From NCBI GenBank assembly GCA_043804035.1, contig JAZDJJ010000093.1:1-10494 (forward strand): 10,494 bases of DNA. Reading direction: 5' to 3'. Below are positions 1 to 6,995 of the stretch, one piece after another. Position numbers and translations under genes: made by a program. The notes below the pieces were generated by a model. The model searched no databases. It was not told where the DNA came from and worked only from the letters and a program-made list of their open reading frames with translations. This DNA is from JAZDJJ01 sp043804035. Its GTDB lineage: Bacteria > Bacteroidota > Bacteroidia > Palsa-948. The stretch's first letter is position 1; every line of letters begins with the position of its first letter.

Positions 1-137
1 CGGTTCCAAAAATTGATTTCGTCATTGCGACTGCGAGGCACGAAGCAGGAAGCAATCTCTATTTCTACATAAAAAAACAGATTGCTTCAGTCGTTCCTCC
101 TTCGCAATGACGTTTATTTGTATTTTTAGAACTGCCC
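1..137. repeat. MITE-like palindromic repeat, copy A (3 bp missing at left edge)
   Basis: This copy matches 8131-8267 with only two differences in 137 bases (positions 49 and 71). The full copy at 8128 shows that three G residues are missing here at the window edge. Its ends are imperfect inverted repeats: GGGCGGTTCCAAAAAT on the left, and on the right the complement of GGGCAGTTCTAAAAAT. The core is itself an inverted repeat that opens with CGTCATTGCGA and closes with TCGCAATGACG. Inside that lies a second arm pair, AAGCAATCT and AGATTGCTT. It has no coding capacity of its own. It cuts into the IS1-like transposase on its right, whose reading frame runs into it. CGTCATTGCGA palindromes of this kind are, from memory, common interspersed repeats in many bacterial genomes. 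Confidence 0.85.
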
Positions 138-577
138 TTTATCCTTGATTTTATTCCAAAGTTTTTCTCCTGTCTCTGTCCTCCTCGTGCCAGCTTCGCT
201 GTTGATGAACTTGTGCCCATTTCTATCAACAGCAATCCATATCCAGCAATAGTTTTTTTTGAACCGATATATGTGTGCATTTCATCTATTTCAACCACAT
301 CAATATCTTCATTATTCCTTATGTCATCTATATTTTTTCCAAAAGATTTAATCCAGTTTAATACCGTTACATTGCTTACCTTGAGGAAACGCCCTATAGA
401 TCTAAACCCTAATCCTTCAAGGTATAATATTAAAGCATCACGTTTTAGTTTATCAGGCTTTCCGACTTTTTCAACAGTGAAACGAAAATTGCACTCTTGG
501 CATTTATATCGTTGTCTCTGTTTAACTATACCGTCTTTGCAAAATTTTGTCGATTTACAGTTTGGACATTGTTCCAT
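65..577 (-). pseudogene. IS1-family transposase, truncated remnant
   Basis: The N-terminal part of an IS1-type transposase. It has a zinc ribbon (C4-x2-C7 and C26-x2-C29), a helix-turn-helix region around residues 45-78, and the first catalytic Asp at D98 in VVEIDEMHTYIGSKK. After the run of eight A at 253-260 the displayed frame stops resembling a transposase. The -1 frame restores it (NYCWIWIAVDRNGHKF, then EKLWNKIKDKG), so either a programmed -1 shift or a one-base error splits the gene. Homology ends at 138, where the palindromic repeat begins. The last roughly 23 residues of the open frame are repeat-derived. The second Asp and the Glu of the DDE triad are absent, so it should be inactive. 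The element's outer end is unclear; GG at 637-638 on the minus strand, about 60 bp before the start codon, is only a possible terminus. Confidence 0.85.
253..260 (-). other. A8 slippery run (possible -1 frameshift site) in IS1 transposase
   Basis: Eight consecutive A followed by C on the coding (minus) strand contain the A6C heptamer used for -1 slippage in classical IS1. A -1 shift here joins GSKK to NYCWIWIAVDR, which is the expected continuation. In classical IS1 the shift lies earlier, between insA and insB. Here it falls just after the first catalytic Asp, so a simple indel in a decaying copy is an equally good reading. Confidence 0.45.
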
Positions 578-676
578 AGATATAAGTATTAATTTAACAA
601 TGTGTAAATATACAAAACTATACTAAATTAGCAATGCCATATTTTAGTCAGACAACAGTGATAAAGAAACTACACA

Positions 677-1111
677 CTATTTTTTTCCCGTGCTGCCGAA
701 TCCCCCCGCTCCTCTTCCTGTCTCCAAAAGTTCTTCCACTTCAATCCATTCTGCTTGTTCGTGTTTTGCGATAATCATTTGTGCAACACGTTCTCCATCG
801 TTAATAGTAAAGTCATCTTTAGAAAGATTTACTAAAATCACTTTAACTTCTCCGCGGTAATCGGCATCAATGGTGCCTGGTGAATTAAGAACAGTTAAAC
901 CGTTTTTGAATGCGAGACCGGAGCGTGGACGAATTTGTGCTTCGTATCCAATTGGCAATTCAATAAACAAACCCGTTGGAACAAGCGAACGCTCTAATGA
1001 TTTCAACACGATAGGAGAATTTAAGTTTGCTCTCAAATCCATCCCCGCCGATGCGCTGGTGGCGTAAGATGGAAGAGAATGTTTGGACCGATTAACAATT
1101 TTTATTTTCAT
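677..1111 (-). CDS. dut: dUTP diphosphatase (dUTPase)
   Basis: Hydrolyses dUTP to dUMP and pyrophosphate, keeping uracil out of DNA and feeding dTMP synthesis; acts in the cytosol, normally as a homotrimer. At 144 residues it is full length, and all five trimeric dUTPase motifs are visible. They are SAGMDLRA (21-28), PRSGLA (62-67), GTIDADYRGEVKV (79-91, with the catalytic-water Asp and the nucleoside-binding Tyr), RVAQMI (108-113), and the C-terminal arm RGAGGFGSTG (133-142) that closes over the phosphates. The ATG at 1111 places MKIKIVN at the normal N-terminus. It lies downstream of pcrA on the same strand but is separated from it by a 150-bp MITE-like repeat ending 14 bp before the start codon. 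There is no Shine-Dalgarno sequence, as usual in Bacteroidota. The identification is secure. Confidence 0.97.
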   Translation of the reverse strand: MKIKIVNRSKHSLPSYATSASAGMDLRANLNSPIVLKSLERSLVPTGLFIELPIGYEAQIRPRSGLAFKNGLTVLNSPGTIDADYRGEVKVILVNLSKDDFTINDGERVAQMIIAKHEQAEWIEVEELLETGRGAGGFGSTGKK

Positions 1112-1125
1112 TGAAATTGAATTTA

Positions 1126-1275
1126 GGGCGGTTCCAAAAATATTAAAAACACTTAACCACGAAGGTCACCAAGAAATCACAAAGTTCTCAAAGCATTGAT
1201 TTTATTAAGTTCTTCGTGTTCTTTGTGAAATGACTTTGTGTGCTCCGTGGTTAAAAATCAATTTTGGAACTGCCC
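1126..1275. repeat. MITE-like palindromic repeat, copy with a different core
   Basis: A 150-bp element that starts GGGCGGTTCCAAAAAT and ends ATTTTGGAACTGCCC, the same asymmetric ends as the copies at 1-137 and 8128-8267. Its core is unrelated to theirs. It is an inverted repeat opening TTAACCACGAAGG and closing CTCCGTGGTTAA, with inner arms ATCACAAAG and CTTTGTGAA. Reading inward from its right end gives CCAAAATTGATTT, close to CCAAAAATTGATTT at the left end of the other copies. A dinucleotide TA flanks both sides, which may be a target duplication. It fills most of the 197 bp between pcrA and dut; without it the gap would be about 47 bp. Confidence 0.82.
1135..1163 (-). promoter_or_regulatory. 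possible outward promoter in MITE, reading into dut
   Basis: On the minus strand TATTTTTG (1142-1135) matches the Bacteroidota -7 form TAnnTTTG. TTC at 1163-1161, 18 bp upstream, resembles the -33 TTG. Transcription would start near 1131, about 20 nt before the dut ATG. Both boxes lie inside the repeat element. One mismatch in a short A/T-rich motif leaves a real risk of chance. Confidence 0.35.
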
Positions 1276-1308
1276 TAATGATTATATACCAAATGAAATG
1301 TTGTCCCA

Positions 1309-3756
1309 TTATATTACAATTTTCAGCCGTGCAAATTTTATCAGAAGTTGTTTTTGTCCTGCATTATCAAAATGCACAGTTGCTTTTGAATTAGGAAAAT
1401 TTCCTTCCATGTTTATCACTTTTCCATTTCCGAAACGTTCATGAAAAACTGTCATTCCCACTTGCAGATTTTTTAAATGTTCCTGAATTCCATTTGCCGA
1501 TTTGTAATTTGCAAGAGTAAGATTAACTAATTTTTTTGATTTAGGATTTGTGATTTGCGATTTGGAATTTTCTTTTCTCAATCTCTTTTCTCTCGTTTCT
1601 TGTCCTGTTGATTTTTTTTTATATGATAAAACCGTCTCATCGGAAATCGGATCAGTGATGTCTCTGTTCCATTGCTCCCTCTCCTCGCACCATCCTTTTC
1701 CATTAGATAATGAAGATGAAGGACGTGAGAACTCCAAATACTTTGCATCAATTTCTTCAATGAACCTGCTCGGTTCAGTATTGATGAGTGAACCGCGATG
1801 ATAGCGAGTGTTGGCAAAACACAACATTGTTTTTTTCTGTGCTCGTGTGAGTGCTACATAAAATAATCTGCGTTCTTCTTCCATATCTGCACGATCATTC
1901 ATACTCAGATAACTCGGAAAAAGATTTTCTTCAAGTCCTACAATGAATACGTATGCAAACTCCAGTCCCTTTGCCTGATGAATGGTCATCAGCGAAACAT
2001 GATTACGGTCTTCGGGATTTTCTTTTTTATCGGCATCAGTGAGCAATGCGATGTCAGACATAAAAACATCAAGCGTTTGAGTCGCTTGTTGTGCAGTATT
2101 ACTATTATCAAAAGAAAGGTTTGGTAAATCTATTGGAGTTAATTGCTCATTTCCTTCGGTGAGATTTGTATCGGCTGAAAAAAATTTCAGAGCATTCAGC
2201 AACTCGTCAATATTTTCGTAGCGGTTCACACCTTCAGGACTTTTGTCATTGTAAAGATCTTTCAAAATTCCTGTAGTGGAAGCAATATGATTTCCTATAT
2301 CGTATGCATTGTGAGTTGGTATCATTGCAGAAAAACTTTTTATCATTGTTATAAACTCTTCAATTTTTTTTGTCGTGTTGGGTGCGATGTCCAAATTAAA
2401 TGCACTAATATTTTCTAAAACTGTATAGATACTAATATTATGATCGTTAGCGGTAATGATTAGTTTGTTAATGGTTGTGTTACCGATACCGCGTACAGGA
2501 TAATTGATAATACGTTTGAGAGATTCTTCATCGTGATTATTGATAGCGAGGCGAAAGTAAGCGAGAAGGTCTTTAATTTCTTTTCGCTGATAGAACGAAA
2601 GTCCTCCATAAATCCGATACGGAATATTTTTTTTGCGAAGCGATTCTTCAAATACTCGCGATTGAGCATTTGTTCTATAGAGAATTGCAAACTCACTCGG
2701 CTTTGCTTGTGCGTTCATCATTATATCAAAAATATTTTGTGTAACAATAATACCTTCTTCATTATCTGTGAGCACGTTCATTACTTTGATTTTTTCTCCT
2801 TCTTCATTATCGGTCCAGATGATTTTCGGAATCTGTTGTTTGTTTTTTACGATGATGCTGTTAGCAGCGTTCACAATATTTTTCGTGGAACGATAGTTCT
2901 GCTCTAATTTGAACACATGTACATCAGGATAATTCTCTTTGAAATTGAGAATATTCTGAATGTTTGCTCCGCGGAAAGCGTAAATGCTTTGTGCGTCATC
3001 ACCCACTACGCAGATGTTTTCAAAACGTGCAGCAAGTTGCTTGATGATAATATACTGCACGAAGTTGGTGTCTTGATACTCGTCAACCAAAATGAAACGA
3101 AATTTGTTTTGATATTTATAAAGTATATCCGGAAAATCGCGGAGCAAAACATTTGTATTCGTGAGAATGTCGTCAAAATCCATTGCACCTGCTTTGAAAC
3201 ATCGCTTGCAATAAGTTTCAAAAATAGTTCCAAATTGAGGACGTCCCGAAGCACGATCCTGCTCAGTAAATTTTGCATCAAGATTATATTCTTGTGGAGT
3301 AATTAGCAAAGTTTTTATCTTAGAAATTTTTCCAAGCATGGTGGAGGGCTTATAGATTTTGTCGTCAATATCCATCTGCCTTACAATATCTTTAATGAGA
3401 TGTTTAGAATCATCAGTATCGTAAATAGTAAAGTTGGAGGGATAATTTAATTTATCGTGTTCATAACGAAGGATGCGTGCGAACACAGAATGGAAAGTTC
3501 CTATCCAGAGATTTTTTGTTTCATTGCTGCCAATAAGATTTATGACACGTTCTTTCATTTCGCGTGCGGCTTTATTGGTGAAAGTGAGAGCAAGAATATT
3601 GAATGCATCAATACCTTTGTGAAGAAGATGAGCAATGCGATAAGTAAGTACTCGCGTTTTACCCGAACCGGCACCAGCCACAATCATCACCGGTCCTTCT
3701 GTGCAAAGCACTGCCTCTCGCTGAGAATCGTTGAGATGAGATAAATAGTCATTCAT
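1309..3756 (-). CDS. pcrA: UvrD/PcrA-type superfamily 1A DNA helicase
   Basis: An ATP-dependent 3'-5' DNA helicase for nucleotide excision repair, replication restart and removal of recombinase filaments. All SF1A motifs are present in order: Q motif LNDSQREAV (8-16), Walker A AGAGSGKT (27-34), Ia LTFTNKAAREM (57-67), Ib GTFHS (86-90), Walker B DEYQDTN (225-231), III GDDAQSIYAFRGA (252-264), IV QNYRSTKNI just after it, V TIHQAKGLEF (about 590-600), and VI FYVALTRAQKK (about 632-642). The C-terminus from about residue 762 (GMTVFHERFGNGKVI) is the Tudor-like domain that contacts RNA polymerase in PcrA/UvrD. At 815 residues it is slightly long. The extra length is a charged linker at about 660-755 holding a translated 7-bp tandem repeat. 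It is first in a probable minus-strand unit with dut. UvrD and PcrA cannot be told apart here. Confidence 0.96.
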   Translation of the reverse strand: MNDYLSHLNDSQREAVLCTEGPVMIVAGAGSGKTRVLTYRIAHLLHKGIDAFNILALTFTNKAAREMKERVINLIGSNETKNLWIGTFHSVFARILRYEHDKLNYPSNFTIYDTDDSKHLIKDIVRQMDIDDKIYKPSTMLGKISKIKTLLITPQEYNLDAKFTEQDRASGRPQFGTIFETYCKRCFKAGAMDFDDILTNTNVLLRDFPDILYKYQNKFRFILVDEYQDTNFVQYIIIKQLAARFENICVVGDDAQSIYAFRGANIQNILNFKENYPDVHVFKLEQNYRSTKNIVNAANSIIVKNKQQIPKIIWTDNEEGEKIKVMNVLTDNEEGIIVTQNIFDIMMNAQAKPSEFAILYRTNAQSRVFEESLRKKNIPYRIYGGLSFYQRKEIKDLLAYFRLAINNHDEESLKRIINYPVRGIGNTTINKLIITANDHNISIYTVLENISAFNLDIAPNTTKKIEEFITMIKSFSAMIPTHNAYDIGNHIASTTGILKDLYNDKSPEGVNRYENIDELLNALKFFSADTNLTEGNEQLTPIDLPNLSFDNSNTAQQATQTLDVFMSDIALLTDADKKENPEDRNHVSLMTIHQAKGLEFAYVFIVGLEENLFPSYLSMNDRADMEEERRLFYVALTRAQKKTMLCFANTRYHRGSLINTEPSRFIEEIDAKYLEFSRPSSSLSNGKGWCEEREQWNRDITDPISDETVLSYKKKSTGQETREKRLRKENSKSQITNPKSKKLVNLTLANYKSANGIQEHLKNLQVGMTVFHERFGNGKVINMEGNFPNSKATVHFDNAGQKQLLIKFARLKIVI
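1537..1571 (-). repeat. 7-bp tandem repeat, five units, inside pcrA
   Basis: On the coding strand five consecutive heptamers follow the pattern CAAATCN: AAAATTC, CAAATCG, CAAATCA, CAAATCC, TAAATCA. They encode part of the linker before the C-terminal domain (about residues 729-740), including NPKSK. The period is exactly 7 with no gaps, so unit gain or loss would change the frame, losing only the C-terminal Tudor-like domain. Confidence 0.75.
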
Positions 3757-3766
3757 AGTAATTGGT

Positions 3767-3796
3767 AAAAGATATACAATTGAATTTGGGTTTGAA
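3767..3796 (-). promoter_or_regulatory. candidate pcrA promoter
   Basis: On the minus strand TATCTTTT (3774-3767) is one base from the Bacteroidota -7 form TAnnTTTG. TTC lies exactly 19 bp upstream (3796-3794), one base from TTG. The predicted start is near 3762, leaving a leader of only about 6 nt before the pcrA ATG. Both boxes carry a mismatch, so this is a moderate candidate. Confidence 0.4.
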
Positions 3797-3995
3797 GTTT
3801 ATAGCACTTTCGGCATAACTATTGTGAGATGAAAATATTTTTTCAAAAGTATCAATTATCCGATTAATCAAATTATTTAGATTCGGATGGCTTTATTGTA
3901 CGAATAATTTTTTAAAAAAGTTTTCTAATCCAATTTTCTATTTTAATACATATCTTCTCAATATCCGCAGGTAATTGTATAATCCCCTAATCTTA

Positions 3996-4031
3996 TTTGT
4001 GTGAGCAGTTACAATAATTTTTGTATCCTTG
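3996..4031 (+). promoter_or_regulatory. candidate scoAB promoter
   Basis: TATCCTTG at 4024-4031 differs by one base from the Bacteroidota -7 form TAnnTTTG and is followed by CAG, a common context. The nearest TTTG upstream is at 3996-3999, giving a 24-bp spacer, longer than the usual 19 or so. The start would fall near 4036, giving a leader of about 165 nt before the scoA ATG. Confidence 0.4.
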
Positions 4032-4199
4032 CAGTAAATTTCATTTAAGAGCATCTCTAAAATTTCAAAACACAAACATTAATAAATTAATCACAGCTTT
4101 CAAAAAAAAATCATATTCGTTGTCTGATGAATTGTTTTATTTTTGTTGCTTGAATTTTTAGATGTTCCAGAATAATTACAAAAAAAATAAATTATCATT

Positions 4200-4910
4200 A
4201 TGAATAAAGTAGTTATCAACGCTGACGAAGCAATCAAAGGAATAGAAGATGGAATGACAATTGCCATCGGAGGTTTTGGATTGTGTGGTATTCCTGAAAA
4301 TTGTATTACCGCATTAGTAAAAGCCGGAAAGAAAAATCTCATCTGTATTTCTAACAATGCAGGAGTAGATGATTTCGGGCTTGGGATTCTCCTTCAAAAA
4401 AAACTAATCAAGAAAATGATTTCTTCTTATGTAGGAGAGAATGCAGAGTTTGAACGACAAATGCTCAGCGGAGAATTGGAAGTGGATTTAATTCCGCAGG
4501 GTACTCTTGCCACTCGCTTGATGGCAGCCGGATACGGAATGCCTGCTATTTTTACTCCCGCTGGTGTGGGAACAGAAGTGGCAGAGGGAAAGGAAGTGAG
4601 GAGATTTAAATTCAATGGAATTGAAAAGGATTATTTAATGGAATATGCTTTTGAACCGGATTTTTCACTCGTAAAAGCATGGAAAGGCGATACTCACGGC
4701 AATTTGATTTTCAGAATGACTGGACGTAATTTTAATCCGATGGTTGCTATGGCAGGAAAAATCAGTATTGCCGAAGTAGAACATCTGGTTCAGCCGGGAG
4801 AATTAATTCCTGACCAGATTCATCTTCCCGGAATTTATATTCACCGCATCTTTCAGGGAGAGAAATATGAGAAACGAATTGAACAAAGAACTGTAAGAAA
4901 AAGAATTTGA
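4200..4910 (+). CDS. scoA: 3-oxoacid (succinyl-CoA:acetoacetate) CoA-transferase, subunit A
   Basis: The first subunit of a class I CoA-transferase. With subunit B it moves CoA from succinyl-CoA to acetoacetate, giving acetoacetyl-CoA and succinate in the cytosol. The family's first signature is complete: DGMTIAIGGFGLCGIPE (17-33). Other conserved blocks are SNNAG (51-55), YVGEN (76-80), IPQGTLATRLMAAGYGMPA (98-116) and PAGVGTEV (120-127). At 236 residues it is the normal length for a separate A subunit. scoB follows 45 bp later on the same strand, so the two form a transcription unit. No Shine-Dalgarno sequence precedes the ATG; the leader is A/T rich. Acetate or butyrate CoA-transferase (AtoD-like) is the main alternative, but the GFGLCGIPEN pattern is closest to the SCOT type. 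Confidence 0.94.
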   Translation: MNKVVINADEAIKGIEDGMTIAIGGFGLCGIPENCITALVKAGKKNLICISNNAGVDDFGLGILLQKKLIKKMISSYVGENAEFERQMLSGELEVDLIPQGTLATRLMAAGYGMPAIFTPAGVGTEVAEGKEVRRFKFNGIEKDYLMEYAFEPDFSLVKAWKGDTHGNLIFRMTGRNFNPMVAMAGKISIAEVEHLVQPGELIPDQIHLPGIYIHRIFQGEKYEKRIEQRTVRKRI

Positions 4911-4955
4911 GAATTTTAAAAAGAAACTTTTAAAATATAATATTTTATTATCTAT

Positions 4956-5615
4956 ATGCTTGACAAAAATGGAATTGCGAAACGTATCGCAAAAGAAATC
5001 AAAGAAGGATACTATGTAAATCTCGGTATCGGCATTCCGACTCTTTGTGCCAACTATATTCCTAAAGAAATAAATGTTGTGCTTCAATCCGAAAACGGAA
5101 TACTTGGAATGGGGCCCTTTCCATATCAGGGAGAAGAAGATTCTGATCTCATCAATGCCGGTAAACAAACCGTAATGCTTTTACCGGGCTCTTCAATTTT
5201 TGATTCTGCTTTAAGTTTCGGAATGATACGTTCTCAGAAAGTTGACCTGACCATTCTTGGTGCTATGGAAGTGAGCGAAAATGGTGATATTGCTAACTGG
5301 AAAATTCCCGGCAAAATGGTGAAAGGAATGGGAGGAGCAATGGATTTAGTTGCTTCCGCAAAAAATATTATTGTAGCAATGCAACAGGTAAACAAAGCAG
5401 GAGAATCAAAACTTTTACCGAAATGTACATTGCCGATTACCGGACTGCGTTGCATCAAAAAAATTGTAACTGAACTTGGAGTATATGATATTATGCCCGA
5501 AGGAGGATTCAAACTCATTGAATGCGCACCGGGAATATCTGTTGACTATATTATCAAATCTACTGCGGGGAAACTTATTGTGGAAGGAGAAATTCCGGAA
5601 ATGAAACTTGATTAG
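4956..5615 (+). CDS. scoB: 3-oxoacid (succinyl-CoA:acetoacetate) CoA-transferase, subunit B
   Basis: The catalytic partner of scoA. The second class I CoA-transferase signature, LQSENG (43-48), is intact and includes the active-site Glu46 that forms the glutamyl-CoA thioester. NLGIGIPTL (22-30) precedes it. The later blocks DLTILGAMEVSENGDIANW and KGMGGAMDLV are typical of the family. At 219 residues it is the usual length for a B subunit. It begins 45 bp after scoA with no terminator between them and ends only 10 bp from the stop of the convergent phosphatase gene. Heterotetramer formation is known for the family and inferred here. With no other pathway genes nearby, whether it serves ketone-body use, leucine or lysine degradation, or polyester turnover cannot be told. 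Confidence 0.95.
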   Translation: MLDKNGIAKRIAKEIKEGYYVNLGIGIPTLCANYIPKEINVVLQSENGILGMGPFPYQGEEDSDLINAGKQTVMLLPGSSIFDSALSFGMIRSQKVDLTILGAMEVSENGDIANWKIPGKMVKGMGGAMDLVASAKNIIVAMQQVNKAGESKLLPKCTLPITGLRCIKKIVTELGVYDIMPEGGFKLIECAPGISVDYIIKSTAGKLIVEGEIPEMKLD

Positions 5616-5625
5616 AAAGATAAAA

Positions 5626-6888
5626 TCAAAATATCTTACACGATAACAGAGCGATATCGTCAGCATATTCGGTAGTGCCCTTAAAAACACGAAGGTTATC
5701 AACGATATAACGATTCAGATCTTTTACTTTTTTAGTAGTGCCATGTTCAATCAAAATATCTTTTAGTCGTTTCATTCCAAAGTCCTCTCCTTGTTCATTT
5801 TCTTGTTCCACCAATCCATCAGTATAGCAAAACAATAAAGAACTTGGCGTAATGGTAATAACTCCTTCTCTGATTTTTTCTATTTCTTCAAACATACCAA
5901 GTCCGGTGCAGCCAGTTTTCAAAGTGGAAATAGTTTTGTCAGCACCAAGTAAAAGTGGTGGATTATGTCCGGCATTTACATAAGTAAACATTTTGGTAAT
6001 CACATTATATTTGGCAACAAACAAAGTAATAAACCTTTCACTCTGTGCATTTTCATTCACCTTGTTATTTAATTCTTTGATTATATCTGTGAGCGATGTA
6101 TCTCTGTTAAATTGTATGCGGAGATTCGCCTGAAAGTTGCTCATCAGCAAAGCTGCTGATATTCCTTTTCCGGAAACGTCTGCTATACAAATAGCTACTT
6201 CCTGTTCATTAATGCGGATGAAATCATAATAGTCGCCTCCTATCTGTTCGTGAGCAAGGTAAAAGGCATCCATTTCTAATTGAGAATCGTTGGGAAGCGA
6301 AGAGGGAAAAAGCATGTGTTGCATTTGTGATGCTACTTCTAATTCTTTTTTAACTTCTGCTTGGCGAATGCTTTCTTTGGCGAGCCGTTTGTTTTCTATG
6401 GCAACCACTAATATGTTCGTAAGTGTTTGAATAAAGTTGAGATGCTTTACGCTGGCGCCCATTCCTATTTGCTCTTCATCCAAATCGCCAATGAGAGCGT
6501 AAGCAAGCGGCTTGTCTTTGTGAAAAACAGGAATAATCACTTCCACATTGTGTTGCTTGAACGTTTTGTGAATAGGAATAATTTCGCCCGAAGAAGAAAA
6601 ATCCATGAGTGTAATATCCTTCAGTGGAAGAAGATAATGTTCAATATCGGCTGTGGTGAAAGTGGCGGGCATGCCAAAGTTCAGTATGTTCATCCATCCA
6701 CCATCATAAGCATACAAAACAAATTTGCCGACATTAAGTTGCTTACGAAGTACCGATTCATATATCTGTAAAAGTTTGCTTCTTTTGAAATTGCTGTTGA
6801 TTGCTTTAGTTATTTCAAGCAAAGAAGACAACTTTAGTTCCAGCAATTTGGATTTAGTGAAAGTATTATTAAGCATTATATCAGGCAC
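5626..6888 (-). CDS. PP2C-type SpoIIE/RsbU-family serine phosphatase with N-terminal GAF-like sensor
   Basis: A predicted cytosolic protein Ser/Thr phosphatase of 420 residues. Residues from about 15 to 160 look like a GAF-type sensor module (LLEITKAINSNF, then VIIPVFHKDKPLAYALIGD). A helical connector follows (about 160-195, IENKRLAKESIRQAEVKKEL). The catalytic SpoIIE domain contains IGGDYYDF (about 215-222), IADVSGKGISAALLMS (about 234-249), YVNAGHNPPLLL, CYTDGLVEQEN and EYADDIALL, which supply the metal-binding Asp residues. Such proteins usually dephosphorylate an anti-sigma antagonist (STAS) partner, but no STAS, anti-sigma or response-regulator gene is present here, so the substrate is unknown. 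The start used is GTG at 6888; an ATG four codons downstream is equally possible. It converges on scoB with a 10-bp gap and diverges from the RmlD-like gene. Confidence 0.92.
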   Translation of the reverse strand: MPDIMLNNTFTKSKLLELKLSSLLEITKAINSNFKRSKLLQIYESVLRKQLNVGKFVLYAYDGGWMNILNFGMPATFTTADIEHYLLPLKDITLMDFSSSGEIIPIHKTFKQHNVEVIIPVFHKDKPLAYALIGDLDEEQIGMGASVKHLNFIQTLTNILVVAIENKRLAKESIRQAEVKKELEVASQMQHMLFPSSLPNDSQLEMDAFYLAHEQIGGDYYDFIRINEQEVAICIADVSGKGISAALLMSNFQANLRIQFNRDTSLTDIIKELNNKVNENAQSERFITLFVAKYNVITKMFTYVNAGHNPPLLLGADKTISTLKTGCTGLGMFEEIEKIREGVITITPSSLLFCYTDGLVEQENEQGEDFGMKRLKDILIEHGTTKKVKDLNRYIVDNLRVFKGTTEYADDIALLSCKIF

Positions 6889-6959
6889 TAATGGTTGGGT
6901 TTAAAATTTAACAATGTAAATGTATTGTTTTTTTGTGAACTTGTTTTTTCTCTCTTTAT

Positions 6960-6990
6960 CTGTTATGAGATTGCAAGTTTTATATCTTTG
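6960..6990 (+). promoter_or_regulatory. promoter -7 box immediately before the RmlD-like start
   Basis: TATCTTTG at 6983-6990 is a full match to the Bacteroidota -7 form TAnnTTTG and lies only 5 bp before the ATG at 6996. The -33 box is weak: CTG at 6960-6962 with a 20-bp spacer. Transcription should begin within about two bases of the start codon, so the mRNA would be leaderless or nearly so. Confidence 0.55.
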
Positions 6991-6995
6991 ATAAA

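Larger units (their letters stand above)
3757..4199. other. 443-bp divergent intergenic region
   Basis: This lies between the divergently read pcrA and scoA. It is strongly A/T rich, and I see no convincing open frame, tRNA or mobile element in it. It should hold both promoters (candidates at 3767-3796 and 3996-4031). One small dyad, ATCCGA at 3858-3863 and TCGGAT at 3883-3888, is spaced like an operator or a loose hairpin but is too short to argue for strongly. Confidence 0.6.

Noticed and set aside
577..638. Claiming a defined IS1 terminal inverted repeat
   Set aside because: A GG-starting end about 60 bp upstream of the start is plausible, but without the opposite end or a target duplication it cannot be supported.
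2533..3306. Plus-strand open frames of 124 and 129 codons within pcrA
   Set aside because: They lie antisense to intact helicase motifs and show no recognisable domain.
3757..4199. tRNA or small RNA gene in the divergent gap
   Set aside because: No cloverleaf, conserved T-loop sequence or GC-rich stem could be found; the region is uniformly A/T rich.
5590..5660. Bidirectional terminator between scoB and the phosphatase
   Set aside because: Only a weak AAGATA/TATCTT dyad around 5617-5636 is present, overlapping a coding end and without a GC stem or T-run.
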